Origin: Galdieria partita
Lineage: Eukaryota; Rhodophyta; Bangiophyceae; Galdieriales; Galdieriaceae
Direction of reading: 5' to 3'
NCBI GenBank assembly: GCA_025991245.1
Contig: BQMJ01000001.1
Coordinates: 124,001 to 188,000, forward strand
Length of the DNA stretch: 64,000 nt
Every line of letters starts with the position of its first letter. Within the stretch, counting starts at the first letter, position 1. Of the stretch, positions 10,591 through 19,812 are shown one piece after another. Under the pieces are notes generated by a model, which did no database searches, was not told the origin of the DNA, and saw only the letters and a list, made by a program, of their open reading frames with translations. The position numbers were made by a program, and so were the translations under genes.

Positions 10591-11832
10591 ATGTCGCCTT
10601 GTTGGGTAACATCAAGTTGGGTCGTAGCACCTCATATTACTCGTTATTATTTACTGAACCGAAATAGAGAAACCAAACCTTATTCACATGTATCGCCCAT
10701 AAGAACATCTATACTGGCTACTATCACTTCTCAACAAGACGCAAGCTCCAACGGTGCTGGACTTTTTTTGCCTTCACAAGACTCCCCAACGACTCTAACG
10801 AGATTTGTATTGGAAAATATTCGGTCTTCCAAAGCACCTGAGGATATAGTAGACCTTATTTCCAGTATTCAGTTTGCCTGCAAGAAGATTGCTTCTCTGG
10901 TCTCCAGAGCCGGAATTACCAACCTTACAGGACTCTTCAATGAAGGGAAAAGCATCAACATTCAAGGAGAGGAACAGAAGAAACTGGATGTACTTTCTAA
11001 CCAAGTCCTCAAGAATGCCCTCAAATATTCAGGAAAAATGGGTGTGATTGCTTCGGAAGAAGAAGACGTGCCTGTTACTGTAGACGAAAGTTTCTCAGGT
11101 ACTTATGTGGCAGTATTCGATCCCTTGGATGGATCTTCTAATTTGGATGCAGCTGTAGCTACGGGAACTATTTTTGGTATCTTTAAGCAAGAAGTATCTT
11201 GCTTGATCGAAGATATGGCTGATAACATTGAACCTTCTCAACTTCATTGTTTAGCGAGTACTCTACAACCAGGTTCTCGCTTGTTAGCTGCTGGATATTG
11301 TATGTACTCTTCTTCGACTATGATGGTTCTTTCTTTGGGACATGGAACGCATGGATTTACTCTCGATCCTGAAGTTGGTGAATTTGTATTGACTCATCCT
11401 TATATGAAAATACCAAAGAGAGGGCAAATCTATTCCTTTAACGAAGCCAATTATCACCAATGGGATCCTGTATTACAAGAATATATAGAAAATTTGAAAA
11501 GTGGAAAAAATCGTTCAGGAAAATGTTATTCGTTACGTTATATTGGTTCGTTGGTAGCCGATGTACACAGAACTTTGCTCTACGGCGGTGTATTTGGTTA
11601 TCCTGGAGATAAGAAGAATCCCAATGGTAAACTGCGTCTACTCTATGAATGTGCCCCGATGAGTTATTTGATTGAACAAGCTGGTGGAAAAGCTACAAAT
11701 GGAAAACAACGTATTTTGGATATTGTTCCCAACACAACCCATGAACGACAGCCTCTTATTTTAGGTTCGGAAGAAGATGTTGATGAGTTGATGCACGTGT
11801 ATACCAAATATGCTGCCAAGTTGCAAGTCTAG
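10591..11832 (+). CDS. FBP: Fructose-1,6-bisphosphatase, plastid type with redox loop
   Basis: One exon, 413 residues. It hydrolyses fructose-1,6-bisphosphate to fructose-6-phosphate, here in the Calvin cycle. Residues 1-55 are Ser/Arg-rich and acid-poor, a likely transit peptide. Core motifs are present: GVIASEEEDV, VFDPLDGSSNLDA (metal ligands), GYCMYSSSTMMVLSLG and LRYIGSLVADVHRTL. After GTIFGIFKQE there is the insertion typical of chloroplast FBPase. It keeps Cys at VSC and LHC, matching the first two cysteines of the plant thioredoxin loop, but the third position is not Cys. Since the plant disulfide joins the first two, light control by thioredoxin is still plausible. The gene ends only 22 bp from the stop of the PPR gene on the other strand. 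Confidence 0.95.
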   Translation: MSPCWVTSSWVVAPHITRYYLLNRNRETKPYSHVSPIRTSILATITSQQDASSNGAGLFLPSQDSPTTLTRFVLENIRSSKAPEDIVDLISSIQFACKKIASLVSRAGITNLTGLFNEGKSINIQGEEQKKLDVLSNQVLKNALKYSGKMGVIASEEEDVPVTVDESFSGTYVAVFDPLDGSSNLDAAVATGTIFGIFKQEVSCLIEDMADNIEPSQLHCLASTLQPGSRLLAAGYCMYSSSTMMVLSLGHGTHGFTLDPEVGEFVLTHPYMKIPKRGQIYSFNEANYHQWDPVLQEYIENLKSGKNRSGKCYSLRYIGSLVADVHRTLLYGGVFGYPGDKKNPNGKLRLLYECAPMSYLIEQAGGKATNGKQRILDIVPNTTHERQPLILGSEEDVDELMHVYTKYAAKLQV

Positions 11833-11854
11833 TTGTGACGAAAATAAATTCTTG

Positions 11855-13558
11855 TTACACAGCATTTTCTATCCACTTGTTATGTTGCCTCATACGTGAA
11901 ATGACACTGTCGGCACTTTTATATTCTCCCATTCTTTGCAATATATCTCCAATAATGTTACCAAAATTGGAATCGTTTCTACCTGAAAGCTCAAATTCAT
12001 TGAGAAATGCTTGTGCTGCTTCCATTTGTTTACAACGAAGACTGGAAGCCACCAATGCAGCATAAGTATATGAATTTCCTTTGATATTCAATTGTTCCAT
12101 GTGCCACTTGCCCAACTGAACCAATTCGAATCGAACCAAGCCACCAGCTGCTTCCACCAAGTAGCGAAAAGTAACATTATTAGGAATGACTCGCGAACGA
12201 ATCATCTTTTCATACCACTTGACAGCTTCCTCATATTGTTTGCTGTTGACAGCAGATTGTATCAACGCATTATATGTATACCTATCAAAAGCAACTCCCC
12301 TCTGTTTCATCCAATTCACGATAACCAATGCTCTGGAATAATTACTCGAAGTGGCACAAGCCGATAACAAAACATTAAAAGTAATAAGATTGGGTTGAAT
12401 ACCCTTGACTACCATTTCCTCAAAGAAACCAAAAGCTTCATCCAACTTTCTACATTTTCCCAAGGAATCAATCAAAACACTATAAGTGATTGCACGGGGA
12501 ACAATTCCTTCACTATGCATTTGATTGGAAACTTGGATAGCACTCTGTACATTGCCAGCTCTAGCATAGCCCTTCAGTATAGCATTGTAAGTATATTCAT
12601 CTGGTTTCTCTCCATTCTCCAATTTGAGTTCTTGATAAAGTTCAAGTGCTTGTTCCATTCTACCTGTTCGAGAACAAATATCGATCATAGCGTTGTATAC
12701 AACTTTGTTAGGTTTCATGTGATTTTTAAGTTGTTGAAAAGTGGCCCAAGCTGAGTCATATTGTGGAGGAACTGTACGTGCATAAACGGCAATCATGGAA
12801 CTGTATACGTGATTATCCAAGGGAAGATTTTCTTCCATATACGTATTCCACAACTTGCGCGCTTCTTCGATTGCTCTCAATTTGGCACAACAACTGAGAG
12901 CTATAGCATATGTAACAGTATTAGGTTGTGTAGTCTTGTTGCGTTTCATTTCACGAATAAGAGAGAGTACTGCTTTCAGTTCTCTTTTGGCAGCAGCCGA
13001 ACGGATTCTCTTGTTGTACCATGCCAAAGCCGAAGTACCCGGTGGTGGAAGTACGGAACCAGAGTTTTCCAACGATGAAGGAAAACGTCTCACTCTGTGA
13101 TTGGGTTTCAAATATGCTTTTGTTGGTTCTTGAAATCGAAAAGACTCCAAATTCTGAATGACTTGCTCCATTTTAGTGTCTTTTTCCTCCCAATCTTTCC
13201 ACGAGGACTGTGGTGTCATGGAACAAAAGGTGGTTGCTTTCTTATTATTGGCAGAAAAACAAGGCAACAAGACTATTTCAGGAACACAAGAGAATTTCCA
13301 AACACCCCTACCAGAAAACGAATGACGACGTGCAGACCAAGAAGGTAGGTGGTTCCTATCTGTTTGGTTGAAACTTTTGCTTTTACACTTGTATCTTATT
13401 ATATGCTCCTCAAAGGCAACAGAGTTCACCAAAGGAACAAAGGAAAAACACAAAAAAGTAGGCATCCAGTCCTCAAACCACTCCAAGATGCAGTGGTGAC
13501 GATATTGCAATACAAGACCGATAACAGAAATGAGGAAAATGGAATATTTCCAAACCAT
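11855..13558 (-). CDS. Pentatricopeptide repeat (PPR) protein, organellar
   Basis: Single exon, 567 residues. From about residue 205 to 545 there is a row of roughly nine 35-residue repeats with the P-class pattern, for example NTVTYAIALSCCAKL, KPDEYTYNAILKGYARAG and VPRAITYSVLIDSLGK. Such proteins bind single-stranded RNA in plastids or mitochondria and help its processing or translation. Residues 1-130 are divergent; the first 20 are hydrophobic (SIFLISVIGLVLQY), so the true targeting peptide may begin at a later Met. No DYW or SMR tail is seen. The target RNA cannot be read from this sequence. Confidence 0.9.
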   Translation of the reverse strand: MVWKYSIFLISVIGLVLQYRHHCILEWFEDWMPTFLCFSFVPLVNSVAFEEHIIRYKCKSKSFNQTDRNHLPSWSARRHSFSGRGVWKFSCVPEIVLLPCFSANNKKATTFCSMTPQSSWKDWEEKDTKMEQVIQNLESFRFQEPTKAYLKPNHRVRRFPSSLENSGSVLPPPGTSALAWYNKRIRSAAAKRELKAVLSLIREMKRNKTTQPNTVTYAIALSCCAKLRAIEEARKLWNTYMEENLPLDNHVYSSMIAVYARTVPPQYDSAWATFQQLKNHMKPNKVVYNAMIDICSRTGRMEQALELYQELKLENGEKPDEYTYNAILKGYARAGNVQSAIQVSNQMHSEGIVPRAITYSVLIDSLGKCRKLDEAFGFFEEMVVKGIQPNLITFNVLLSACATSSNYSRALVIVNWMKQRGVAFDRYTYNALIQSAVNSKQYEEAVKWYEKMIRSRVIPNNVTFRYLVEAAGGLVRFELVQLGKWHMEQLNIKGNSYTYAALVASSLRCKQMEAAQAFLNEFELSGRNDSNFGNIIGDILQRMGEYKSADSVISRMRQHNKWIENAV

Positions 13559-13722
13559 TCAGAATAGATGCATTTCTCAAGTCTAGAAACACACATACAA
13601 ACCCTATCTAGAAACAAATGTCTATAAAGGATCCTTTTCAAAGACATGTGAATACGTACTGATTCAAACAAGATGAAGTACAAAAGGAATCATTTTCTGG
13701 GGAGTCATCGATCCAATAGACT

Positions 13723-13730
13723 TGGCGCCA
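13723..13730. promoter_or_regulatory. TGGCGCCA palindrome, E2F-like site
   Basis: A perfect 8-bp palindrome, flanked by CT and TT, ends 56 bp before the start of the RING-H2 gene at 13787. It resembles the core of E2F/DP sites (TTTSGCGC). Three more GGCGCCA sites lie at matching distances before other genes here. Function is inferred from position only. Confidence 0.4.
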
Positions 13731-13786
13731 TTCCTACAGAGTTGTCGCACTGGTAGAAAACATAAAAACTCTGTGGATATATCAAA

Positions 13787-14776
13787 ATGGAAAACCGTCC
13801 TTCACAAATACCTTCAAGTGGTGGACTTGATACAGTTGTCGTAGAAGACTGGATGGACACACTCACGTTGCCAGAAGCACAGATGAACTTGCCTGAGAGT
13901 TCCTCTTCAGATATCCCTCTTGTTACAGCAGGTGTGATACAAACCCAGTCCCCATTGTCTGTGCGTAATACTTTGTCTTCTAGAGGAGAATGCAGTTGGT
14001 GTCGCCGTGTATGGTTTTGGTTTTTAATCTTAAAACTGGTGGGACTGTCAACCAGCGTATGGTTGTTCTATATAGGAGTTCCTGTTGTGACTGTCATTCT
14101 AAGTATAGTATTGCCTATAACGTTACTGGGTGTCGCATTTCTATTAGCTTTTGTGCTGACCACAACAGTATCTAGAAATACAAGACCCTATAGAAGACAA
14201 AATTACCACTCCAATCCTACTAGGTTAAGAAGTTTTCGCTCAGAAAGCTCAAGAAGACAAATGTTTCCTTTGTATGAAAGCTCCTTCATATTGTCTTCTC
14301 AAGCAAATCACACTAGTCGTGTGTTGGACTGGAGTGAATTGGGAGTTCACTCCAGAAGTTTACGTCGTTTCTTGGAAGGCTTATCGGAGGGAACTATTCA
14401 AAGTCTGCCAACTTACATATTCTCTAGTAACAAGGATACTAAAGCTTGTTCCACTTTGAACCAGAAGGAAGAATGTTTGGATGAAGCTATTCAAGTGGAT
14501 CAAATACAGGCTTCCTCTCCTTGGGATACTTTTGACTCTGATGAACATTTTGCTCCTACAATAGAAAAGCAAGGAACATGGAAGAAGGATGAGATATCTG
14601 ATGATACTCAAAGTTGTGCTATTTGTTTGGAACCCTTTCATGATGGAGAATGTTTGAGAATATTGCCCTGTTTTCATCAGTTCCATATAGATTGTATCGA
14701 CCCTTGGTTGAAACGAAAGGGTACTTGTGCTGTATGCAAAAATTATGTTCAAGAAATATTTTGGAATCCAATGTAA
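13787..14776 (+). CDS. Membrane-anchored RING-H2 E3 ubiquitin ligase
   Basis: One exon, 329 residues. Two hydrophobic segments near residues 74-124 (WFWFLILKLVGLSTSVWLF and VVTVILSIVLPITLLGVAF) should form a membrane hairpin. The C-terminal RING-H2 finger runs CAICLEPFHDGECLRILPC, then FHQFHIDC, then CAVC, with the C-C-C-H-H-C-C-C ligand order. The middle is Ser/Arg-rich and probably disordered. Such proteins take ubiquitin from an E2 and pass it to membrane or ER-associated targets; the target is unknown. The gene ends 49 bp before the DDAH-like start on the same strand. A second, unrelated RING-H2 protein lies at 38807. Confidence 0.88.
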   Translation: MENRPSQIPSSGGLDTVVVEDWMDTLTLPEAQMNLPESSSSDIPLVTAGVIQTQSPLSVRNTLSSRGECSWCRRVWFWFLILKLVGLSTSVWLFYIGVPVVTVILSIVLPITLLGVAFLLAFVLTTTVSRNTRPYRRQNYHSNPTRLRSFRSESSRRQMFPLYESSFILSSQANHTSRVLDWSELGVHSRSLRRFLEGLSEGTIQSLPTYIFSSNKDTKACSTLNQKEECLDEAIQVDQIQASSPWDTFDSDEHFAPTIEKQGTWKKDEISDDTQSCAICLEPFHDGECLRILPCFHQFHIDCIDPWLKRKGTCAVCKNYVQEIFWNPM

Positions 14777-14825
14777 ATATTTGTAGAGTGTGAGAAAAGA
14801 TTGCCAACACAAGGACTGTTCTCAA

Positions 14826-15707
14826 ATGAGGTACTCCTGCGCCATCGTTCGTCATGTGGCAGATACTTTTGATTGCTGTATAAAAGACCCCAAATATGGT
14901 GAGCAAACTATTCTCGTAAGTGAAGCGAGAAGACAACACGAAGAATATTGTGAACTTTTAAGTTCCAAAGTTTCTCAAGTTGTGGAGATTGCTGCCGACA
15001 ACGACTTACCAGACTGCGTATTTGTAGAAGACACCGCTGTGGTGGTTGGAAATATTGCTATTATTACGCATCCTGCTCCTATTTCTCGACGACAGGAAGT
15101 ATGGGAGGTAGAGAAAGTGTTCAGAAATCAAGGTCTGCAAGTTCTTTTCGTGAAAGACTATAGCTCCAACCAAGTATTTTTGGATGGAGGTGATGTGCTT
15201 TGGACTGGAAGACATTTATTCGTAGGAGTGGGTGAGAGAACCAACTGGGAAGCTATTGAAGCTCTAAGAAAGTGTCTTGAGTCGGTGGAGGTAGTTCCCA
15301 TCAAGTTGGAACAAATTATGCACCTAAAGTCGGTAGTAACCTTTATTCCGTGTCCCACAGTTGGTGAGGACTTTTATGGGTTCCTAGTTGTGGCAGAAAC
15401 CTTACAAGGTCGTCGGGTTTTTCAGGTACGTTTCAATGAGTTGCTAGAGTTTGCAATGTTGCTCATCGGTTATTAGGCGGTCAGTTCAGTATCCTCTGGA
15501 TATGAAGTCATATGGATACCAGAAGAAGAAGCATATGCTGCCAATGTTTTATACTGTAATGGAACTGTCATGATACCGAAGGAGTTTCCAGAATCAGCTA
15601 AACGAATGGCTTCTCGTCTAGGATCATTTTATTCTCTAGCTTTTGTCAACATGTCGCAATTCCGTATTGCCAATGGAGCTCTAACATGTTGTTCGATCCT
15701 GTTTTAG
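14826..15707 (+). CDS. Dimethylarginine dimethylaminohydrolase-type amidinotransferase-fold enzyme
   Basis: Exons 14826-15425 and 15477-15707 encode 276 residues. PDCVFVEDTAVV near the N-terminus, FLDGGDVLW, the substrate-site His region and the C-terminal NGALTCCSIL match DDAH, whose last motif holds the catalytic Cys. DDAH cleaves N-omega-methylated arginines to citrulline and methylamines; related members act on other guanidines. The start at 14826 was chosen because homologues begin close to the RHV motif; another Met lies at 14790. The stop is 36 bp from the stop of pdxT on the opposite strand. The single intron is 51 bp. Confidence 0.88.
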
Positions 15708-15743
15708 TGTCAGGTTTTTCCATAGACTTGTCTCCTTGGGAGG

Positions 15744-16415
15744 TCACTGAAGACTTGTATATGCCTTTACGATATCCAGGAAATGTAAATGTATCCTTGT
15801 GTCTTCTGTTAGTTCGGGATGAAAAGTGCTAGCTAACAAGTTTCCTTGTTGAACCAAAATAGGTTCCTTTTCAGATCCTTTACAAGCCAAAATTTGTACT
15901 CCAGAACCAACTTGCACAATAGTTGGTGCTCTTATGAGAACGGCACGTAGTGGCTTTTCTTTGAATCTTGGCGAATACACTTGAGTTTCAAAAGATTCCG
16001 TTTGTGGTCCATAGGCGTTTCTATCCACCGTTATGTTCATCAATCCAAGTTTCGTTTGTGTAGGACGCCCGACGATATCCTTTGCTAATAGTATACAACC
16101 AGCACAAGTTCCGAAAATAGGAAGACCTAGCTATTTAGTTGAGAATTTCTTTTTCTTGCAACCCAAAAAAAGTCAACCTTGTAAACCCAACTCTCTGATT
16201 GTTTCCAACATATCAAACTCCGCGAGCAGTCTTCCCATTGTGGTACTCTCTCCCCCGGGAATGACCAAACCGTCGATGTTATCAAGGTCTTGCTTTCCTT
16301 TTACTGATATAGGTTGAATATCGTTACCACATTGTTTTAACATAGCACGATGTTCTAAAAAGTCACCTTGTAACTCTAGCACTCCAATACGAACAACCCT
16401 GGAAGCAGCAGTCAT
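15744..16415 (-). CDS. PDX2: Pyridoxal 5'-phosphate synthase glutaminase subunit
   Basis: Exons 16415-16178 and 16126-15744 give 206 residues. RIGVLELQGDFLEH, VIPGGESTTMGRLL, the nucleophile loop PIFGTCAG and the His/Glu pair in TFHPELT show a complete PdxT/SNO class I glutaminase. It frees ammonia from glutamine and hands it to PdxS/PDX1 for vitamin B6 synthesis. PDX1 is not in the window. The 51-bp intron 16127-16177 ends AAATAGCTAG; only the second AG keeps frame, giving LQGLPIFG, the expected sequence. The ATG at 16415 is the first Met of the frame. Confidence 0.95.
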
Positions 16416-16459
16416 GGCTGACCAAATCAAAAAGATAAAGTGTTCAAAATCAGATCATC

Positions 16460-16515
16460 GATATATACACATATATGTATACATATAGATAGATAGACAA
16501 ATAAAGATAGATATT
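16460..16515. repeat. AT-rich simple sequence (ATAT/GATA units)
   Basis: Overlapping runs of TA, CA/TG and GATA units fill the divergent promoter between pdxT and the old yellow enzyme gene. It is low-complexity DNA with no coding content. Confidence 0.7.
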
Positions 16516-16621
16516 TCTGTATGAAAGAGAAGAGTGCAGGTAGACAACTTGTAGATGACCCCAAATAAAGCCATTTTGAATACATTGTTGGAGAACATCG
16601 AGCGAGTGGACGGCCGCAATC

Positions 16622-17767
16622 ATGTTAAAGTTACTGGAACCTTTTGACTTGAATGGACTGAAACTAGCAAACAGAATGGTGATGGCACCGTTGACACGTA
16701 ATAGAGCAGGTCCACGTTTTGTTCCTAGAGAAATGAACGCTTTATATTATGCCCAAAGGAGTGGCTTGGGTCTTATCATCACAGAAGCAACACAAATATC
16801 GCAACAAGGAATGGGATACCCTGATACTCCTGGCATCTATACAGATGAACAAGTATCTGGTTGGCAACTGGTAACCGAAGCAGTCCATCAAAGAGGCGGT
16901 TATATATTTTTACAACTGTGGCACGTTGGAAGAGTTTCTCACTCTTCTTTTCAACCAAACGGTCAACTACCAGTGGCACCTAGTGCGATAGCACCCCAAG
17001 GTCAAGTATTGACTTATGACGGTGTCAAACCTTTTGAAACACCGAGAGCACTGGAAACTGAGGAAATTGCAAGTATAGTGGAAGACTACCGAAAAGCAGC
17101 AGAAAACGCAAAACGGGCCGGTTTTGATGGCATAGAAATTCATAGTGCCAATGGTTATCTATTGCACGAGTTTCTAGAAGATGGCACGAATAAGAGAAGC
17201 GATCGTTACGGTGGCTCTATTGAAAATAGGACAAGAATTGTATTTGAGGTTCTCGACGCAGTATGCAAAGTATATCCTTCCTCGAGAGTAGGAATTCGTC
17301 TTGCACCAGATACAGAGTTTATGAGTATGAGTGACTCGAATAGACCGGCTCTTTATAGTTATCTAGTACAGGAGTTGAGTCGACGTGAATTGGCCTATTT
17401 ACATCTCATCGAGCCTAGAATCAAAGGGAATGTAGATGTCGAGAAGGAGTCTTCACTGAGCGTAGACTTTTTCCGTCCTTTATACAAGGGCATTCTCATA
17501 ACCGCTGGAGGTTATCAAAAGGAGACAGGAGAGGAACGATTGGAAAAGCAACATGCAGATCTCGTAGCATACGGTCGTTGGGTGATTGCCAATCCCGATT
17601 TGCCCAAAAGATTTGAAAGAAATGCATCTCTGACTCCTTATGATCGGTCGACTTTCTATGGTGGTGATGAGAAGGGATATACTGATTATCCATTTTTAGA
17701 TCCACAAGAGTCACAAGAAGCTTTACAGGCAGTTGAAATAGCCAAAAAGAAATGGAGTCGTTTTTAG
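16622..17767 (+). CDS. Old yellow enzyme family ene-reductase (NADH:flavin oxidoreductase)
   Basis: One exon, 381 residues, without a clear targeting peptide. LANRMVMAPLTRNRA, LQLWHVGRVSH, the FMN/substrate pair His-Asn in IHSANGYLLHEFL, KRSDRYGGSIENR and the C-terminal ADLVAYGRWVIANPDLP are classic. Members reduce activated C=C bonds with NAD(P)H through FMN; plant OPR enzymes work on oxylipins. The His-x-x-Asn pair and the compact length are closest in style to the bacterial NemA/xenobiotic-reductase side, so ancient transfer from bacteria is possible but only a tree could show it. Lack of introns fits but does not prove this, since many genes here have none. Confidence 0.95.
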   Translation: MLKLLEPFDLNGLKLANRMVMAPLTRNRAGPRFVPREMNALYYAQRSGLGLIITEATQISQQGMGYPDTPGIYTDEQVSGWQLVTEAVHQRGGYIFLQLWHVGRVSHSSFQPNGQLPVAPSAIAPQGQVLTYDGVKPFETPRALETEEIASIVEDYRKAAENAKRAGFDGIEIHSANGYLLHEFLEDGTNKRSDRYGGSIENRTRIVFEVLDAVCKVYPSSRVGIRLAPDTEFMSMSDSNRPALYSYLVQELSRRELAYLHLIEPRIKGNVDVEKESSLSVDFFRPLYKGILITAGGYQKETGEERLEKQHADLVAYGRWVIANPDLPKRFERNASLTPYDRSTFYGGDEKGYTDYPFLDPQESQEALQAVEIAKKKWSRF

Positions 17768-17928
17768 ATATTTGTCTTCCTTTGGAGAAAGCCCAGTCAT
17801 GTGCATATGTCAGCAAAGGAATATACAAAGTACTCCAAGAGAAATAGTTGCTGAGTATTCTTTTTTCAAACATGTATCTCACCTATTAAGCAACCAAGAA
17901 TAGATACATGCGTCCAATAAATTTTTGT

Positions 17929-17946
17929 AGAGAGAGAGAGAGAGAG
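17929..17946. repeat. (AG)n microsatellite
   Basis: Nine AG units lie just beyond the stop of the SUMO protease gene, in its 3' UTR, opposite the end of the old yellow enzyme gene. Confidence 0.8.
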
Positions 17947-17948
17947 GG

Positions 17949-19340
17949 TTATAGAGAAGTTGATTCTTGTATATTCAGTGAACTGTTCCCACCAAATTGT
18001 TGTTCTATAGGATGACTCATATGATAATTGGCCAAATCCACAATAAGTTGCTTCATCTTCTCACGAAAAACTTTGATGTCTTTGTCAGTAAACCAATTTT
18101 TCACACCAAGATCAGCTTTCCTCGTAAAGGAACCTCCATTAGGAGGCTCCTGTAAAAACCGGATAATATAAAGTAACATAAATAAACCACAGTCAAATTC
18201 ATTCTTTTGTTGCGGTGCTGCTGAAACATTCCAAATCACTAAATTTTCTCGAGGAATACAAATGGTCTGTTTTGGTTCTTCCATAGGACATGACGACTGT
18301 CTCCTTCTATATTCCATTTCCAAATAACAACGAAGCAATCGCTGACAGTTCCCTGACAAACTAAATGTACCCAAAGAGTCAAAATATAGAATACAAGGTC
18401 TTTCCTTCGGGTCACTATAACTGGAATTCCACGACAATAAGTTTCCAGGATTGCACACGACAGCTAACGTCCAATGATGACGCACACATATCGGAATAAA
18501 CAAGAACTTTTTAGAGAGTATTTCAATTCCACTAGTCCAACGTGAAAGACATTCAATATTCCCATGACTGGTGTGATATCCTAATGATTGCAATCGAGTG
18601 AAGAAGAAACTGTTGAAGAAATGCACTTTCCCTTGAAGCATATAAGGTACTTGATACATTTCGATATATTTCAACATAAAATCTACCAAATTATCATTCA
18701 ACATACCACGTGGTTCCAGCAGCTTCAAATCTTCCGCTTTGATGGCTACATAGCCTCGCTCTCTTCTTGGAAATATCAATAGAAAAGGGTCTTCATCTAC
18801 TGAAGTTTCTTGGGAGTGATAGGGGGAGACATTTTGTACAGAAGAGTCATGATCTTGACTGGATAAACTATTCTTTGCTTGTATTACAGGTTCATATAGA
18901 TGACGGTTCTCGATCAAGCGGTGTGACAATTGTATGTTATTTTCATCAGTTGGCAAACCCAAACTATCCTTTTGGTTTGGTTTTACATATTTCTGACTAG
19001 TTTTGCGATCAGGGATATCGAACCTCCCCTTTCTTCTTTTTCCAGTGCTTGGTCCTTTGTTGCATTCATCACGACAGCGCATAAGCTGCGACTTTTTTAC
19101 CCATCTTTGTTCCGCTACTTGTGCTAGATGACTAGGCTGGGGTGCGTTCCAATTATGCTCTGGTAATGGCTTTGTTGAGGTTGGAGGCAGTGGTGTTGGT
19201 TTCTGGCGCAAAGACTGTCTCTTTGAAAAAGACCTCTCTTCTGAGTGGAAACTCCAATAGGGAGAAAAGTCGTTATTACAACTTGAAAGGTCTTCAGAAT
19301 AACATGTTTCACTAGAAATACAAGTTGATATTGGCTTCAT
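17949..19340 (-). CDS. Ulp/SENP-type SUMO-specific cysteine protease
   Basis: One exon, 463 residues. Residues 1-195 are Ser/Pro/Lys-rich and likely disordered. The C48 protease domain begins near residue 195 (GYVAIKAEDLKLLEP, GMLNDNLVDFMLKYI). The triad is plain: His in CVRHHWTLAVV, Asp in LYFDSLGTF and Cys in NEFDCGLFML, with the oxyanion Gln in PQQ. Spacing of the triad, with an insert between the Asp and Cys blocks, suggests the SENP6/7 (Ulp2) group. It would remove SUMO from nuclear proteins. A TGGCGCCA site lies 46 bp before the start. Confidence 0.92.
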   Translation of the reverse strand: MKPISTCISSETCYSEDLSSCNNDFSPYWSFHSEERSFSKRQSLRQKPTPLPPTSTKPLPEHNWNAPQPSHLAQVAEQRWVKKSQLMRCRDECNKGPSTGKRRKGRFDIPDRKTSQKYVKPNQKDSLGLPTDENNIQLSHRLIENRHLYEPVIQAKNSLSSQDHDSSVQNVSPYHSQETSVDEDPFLLIFPRRERGYVAIKAEDLKLLEPRGMLNDNLVDFMLKYIEMYQVPYMLQGKVHFFNSFFFTRLQSLGYHTSHGNIECLSRWTSGIEILSKKFLFIPICVRHHWTLAVVCNPGNLLSWNSSYSDPKERPCILYFDSLGTFSLSGNCQRLLRCYLEMEYRRRQSSCPMEEPKQTICIPRENLVIWNVSAAPQQKNEFDCGLFMLLYIIRFLQEPPNGGSFTRKADLGVKNWFTDKDIKVFREKMKQLIVDLANYHMSHPIEQQFGGNSSLNIQESTSL

Positions 19341-19385
19341 TTCTTACTGAAAACACATCAAGCCGTCATTTTTTCCAAAACCAAA

Positions 19386-19393
19386 TGGCGCCA
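19386..19393. promoter_or_regulatory. TGGCGCCA palindrome, E2F-like site
   Basis: The perfect palindrome lies 46 bp before the SUMO protease start on the minus strand. It is the same 8-mer as at 13723 and 49103. Confidence 0.4.
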
Positions 19394-19812
19394 ACGCAAT
19401 GAACTTGCACTTTATCATGAACAAACTAGTAGTAACTTGTAAACATTGGAGTGGAATGACATCTATATCATTTATAAAGACGAAGAATGAACGGGTTACG
19501 ATGAACTGACAAGCATAACTGCATATTCCTATTTCAATATATATATGCATCTTCACCACGACATCTTATAATCATTCTTGACCTGAATGCCCTCCACGGA
19601 AAAAACTAAATCCACTTAGAGGAGTGGCGGTGGGTTGGGCGTTGAACTCGGAAACATCTTACAACAAATATAAAAACTGTTTCTTGAACAATCGTTTAAA
19701 ATAACAAATGTTAGGGTGAGGTTACTTTTGCAACTTTTGAGACTAAGAGGATATTTCACTGGTTATACTGGCAATACTAAACGCAAATGACGTTGTTGCT
19801 TTTTATAGGAAT
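19394..19812. other. Divergent promoter region, no gene seen
   Basis: This 419-bp stretch separates the SUMO protease and the RBM5/10-like gene, which point away from each other. Short AT-rich segments (ATATATATGC near 19539, ACAAATATAAAAACTG near 19664) could serve as core promoters. The short reading frames have no recognisable content. Confidence 0.4.

Noticed and set aside
16460-16515. AT/GATA repeat as an origin or CRISPR-like array
   Set aside because: It lacks regular spacers and is plain low-complexity DNA in a promoter gap.
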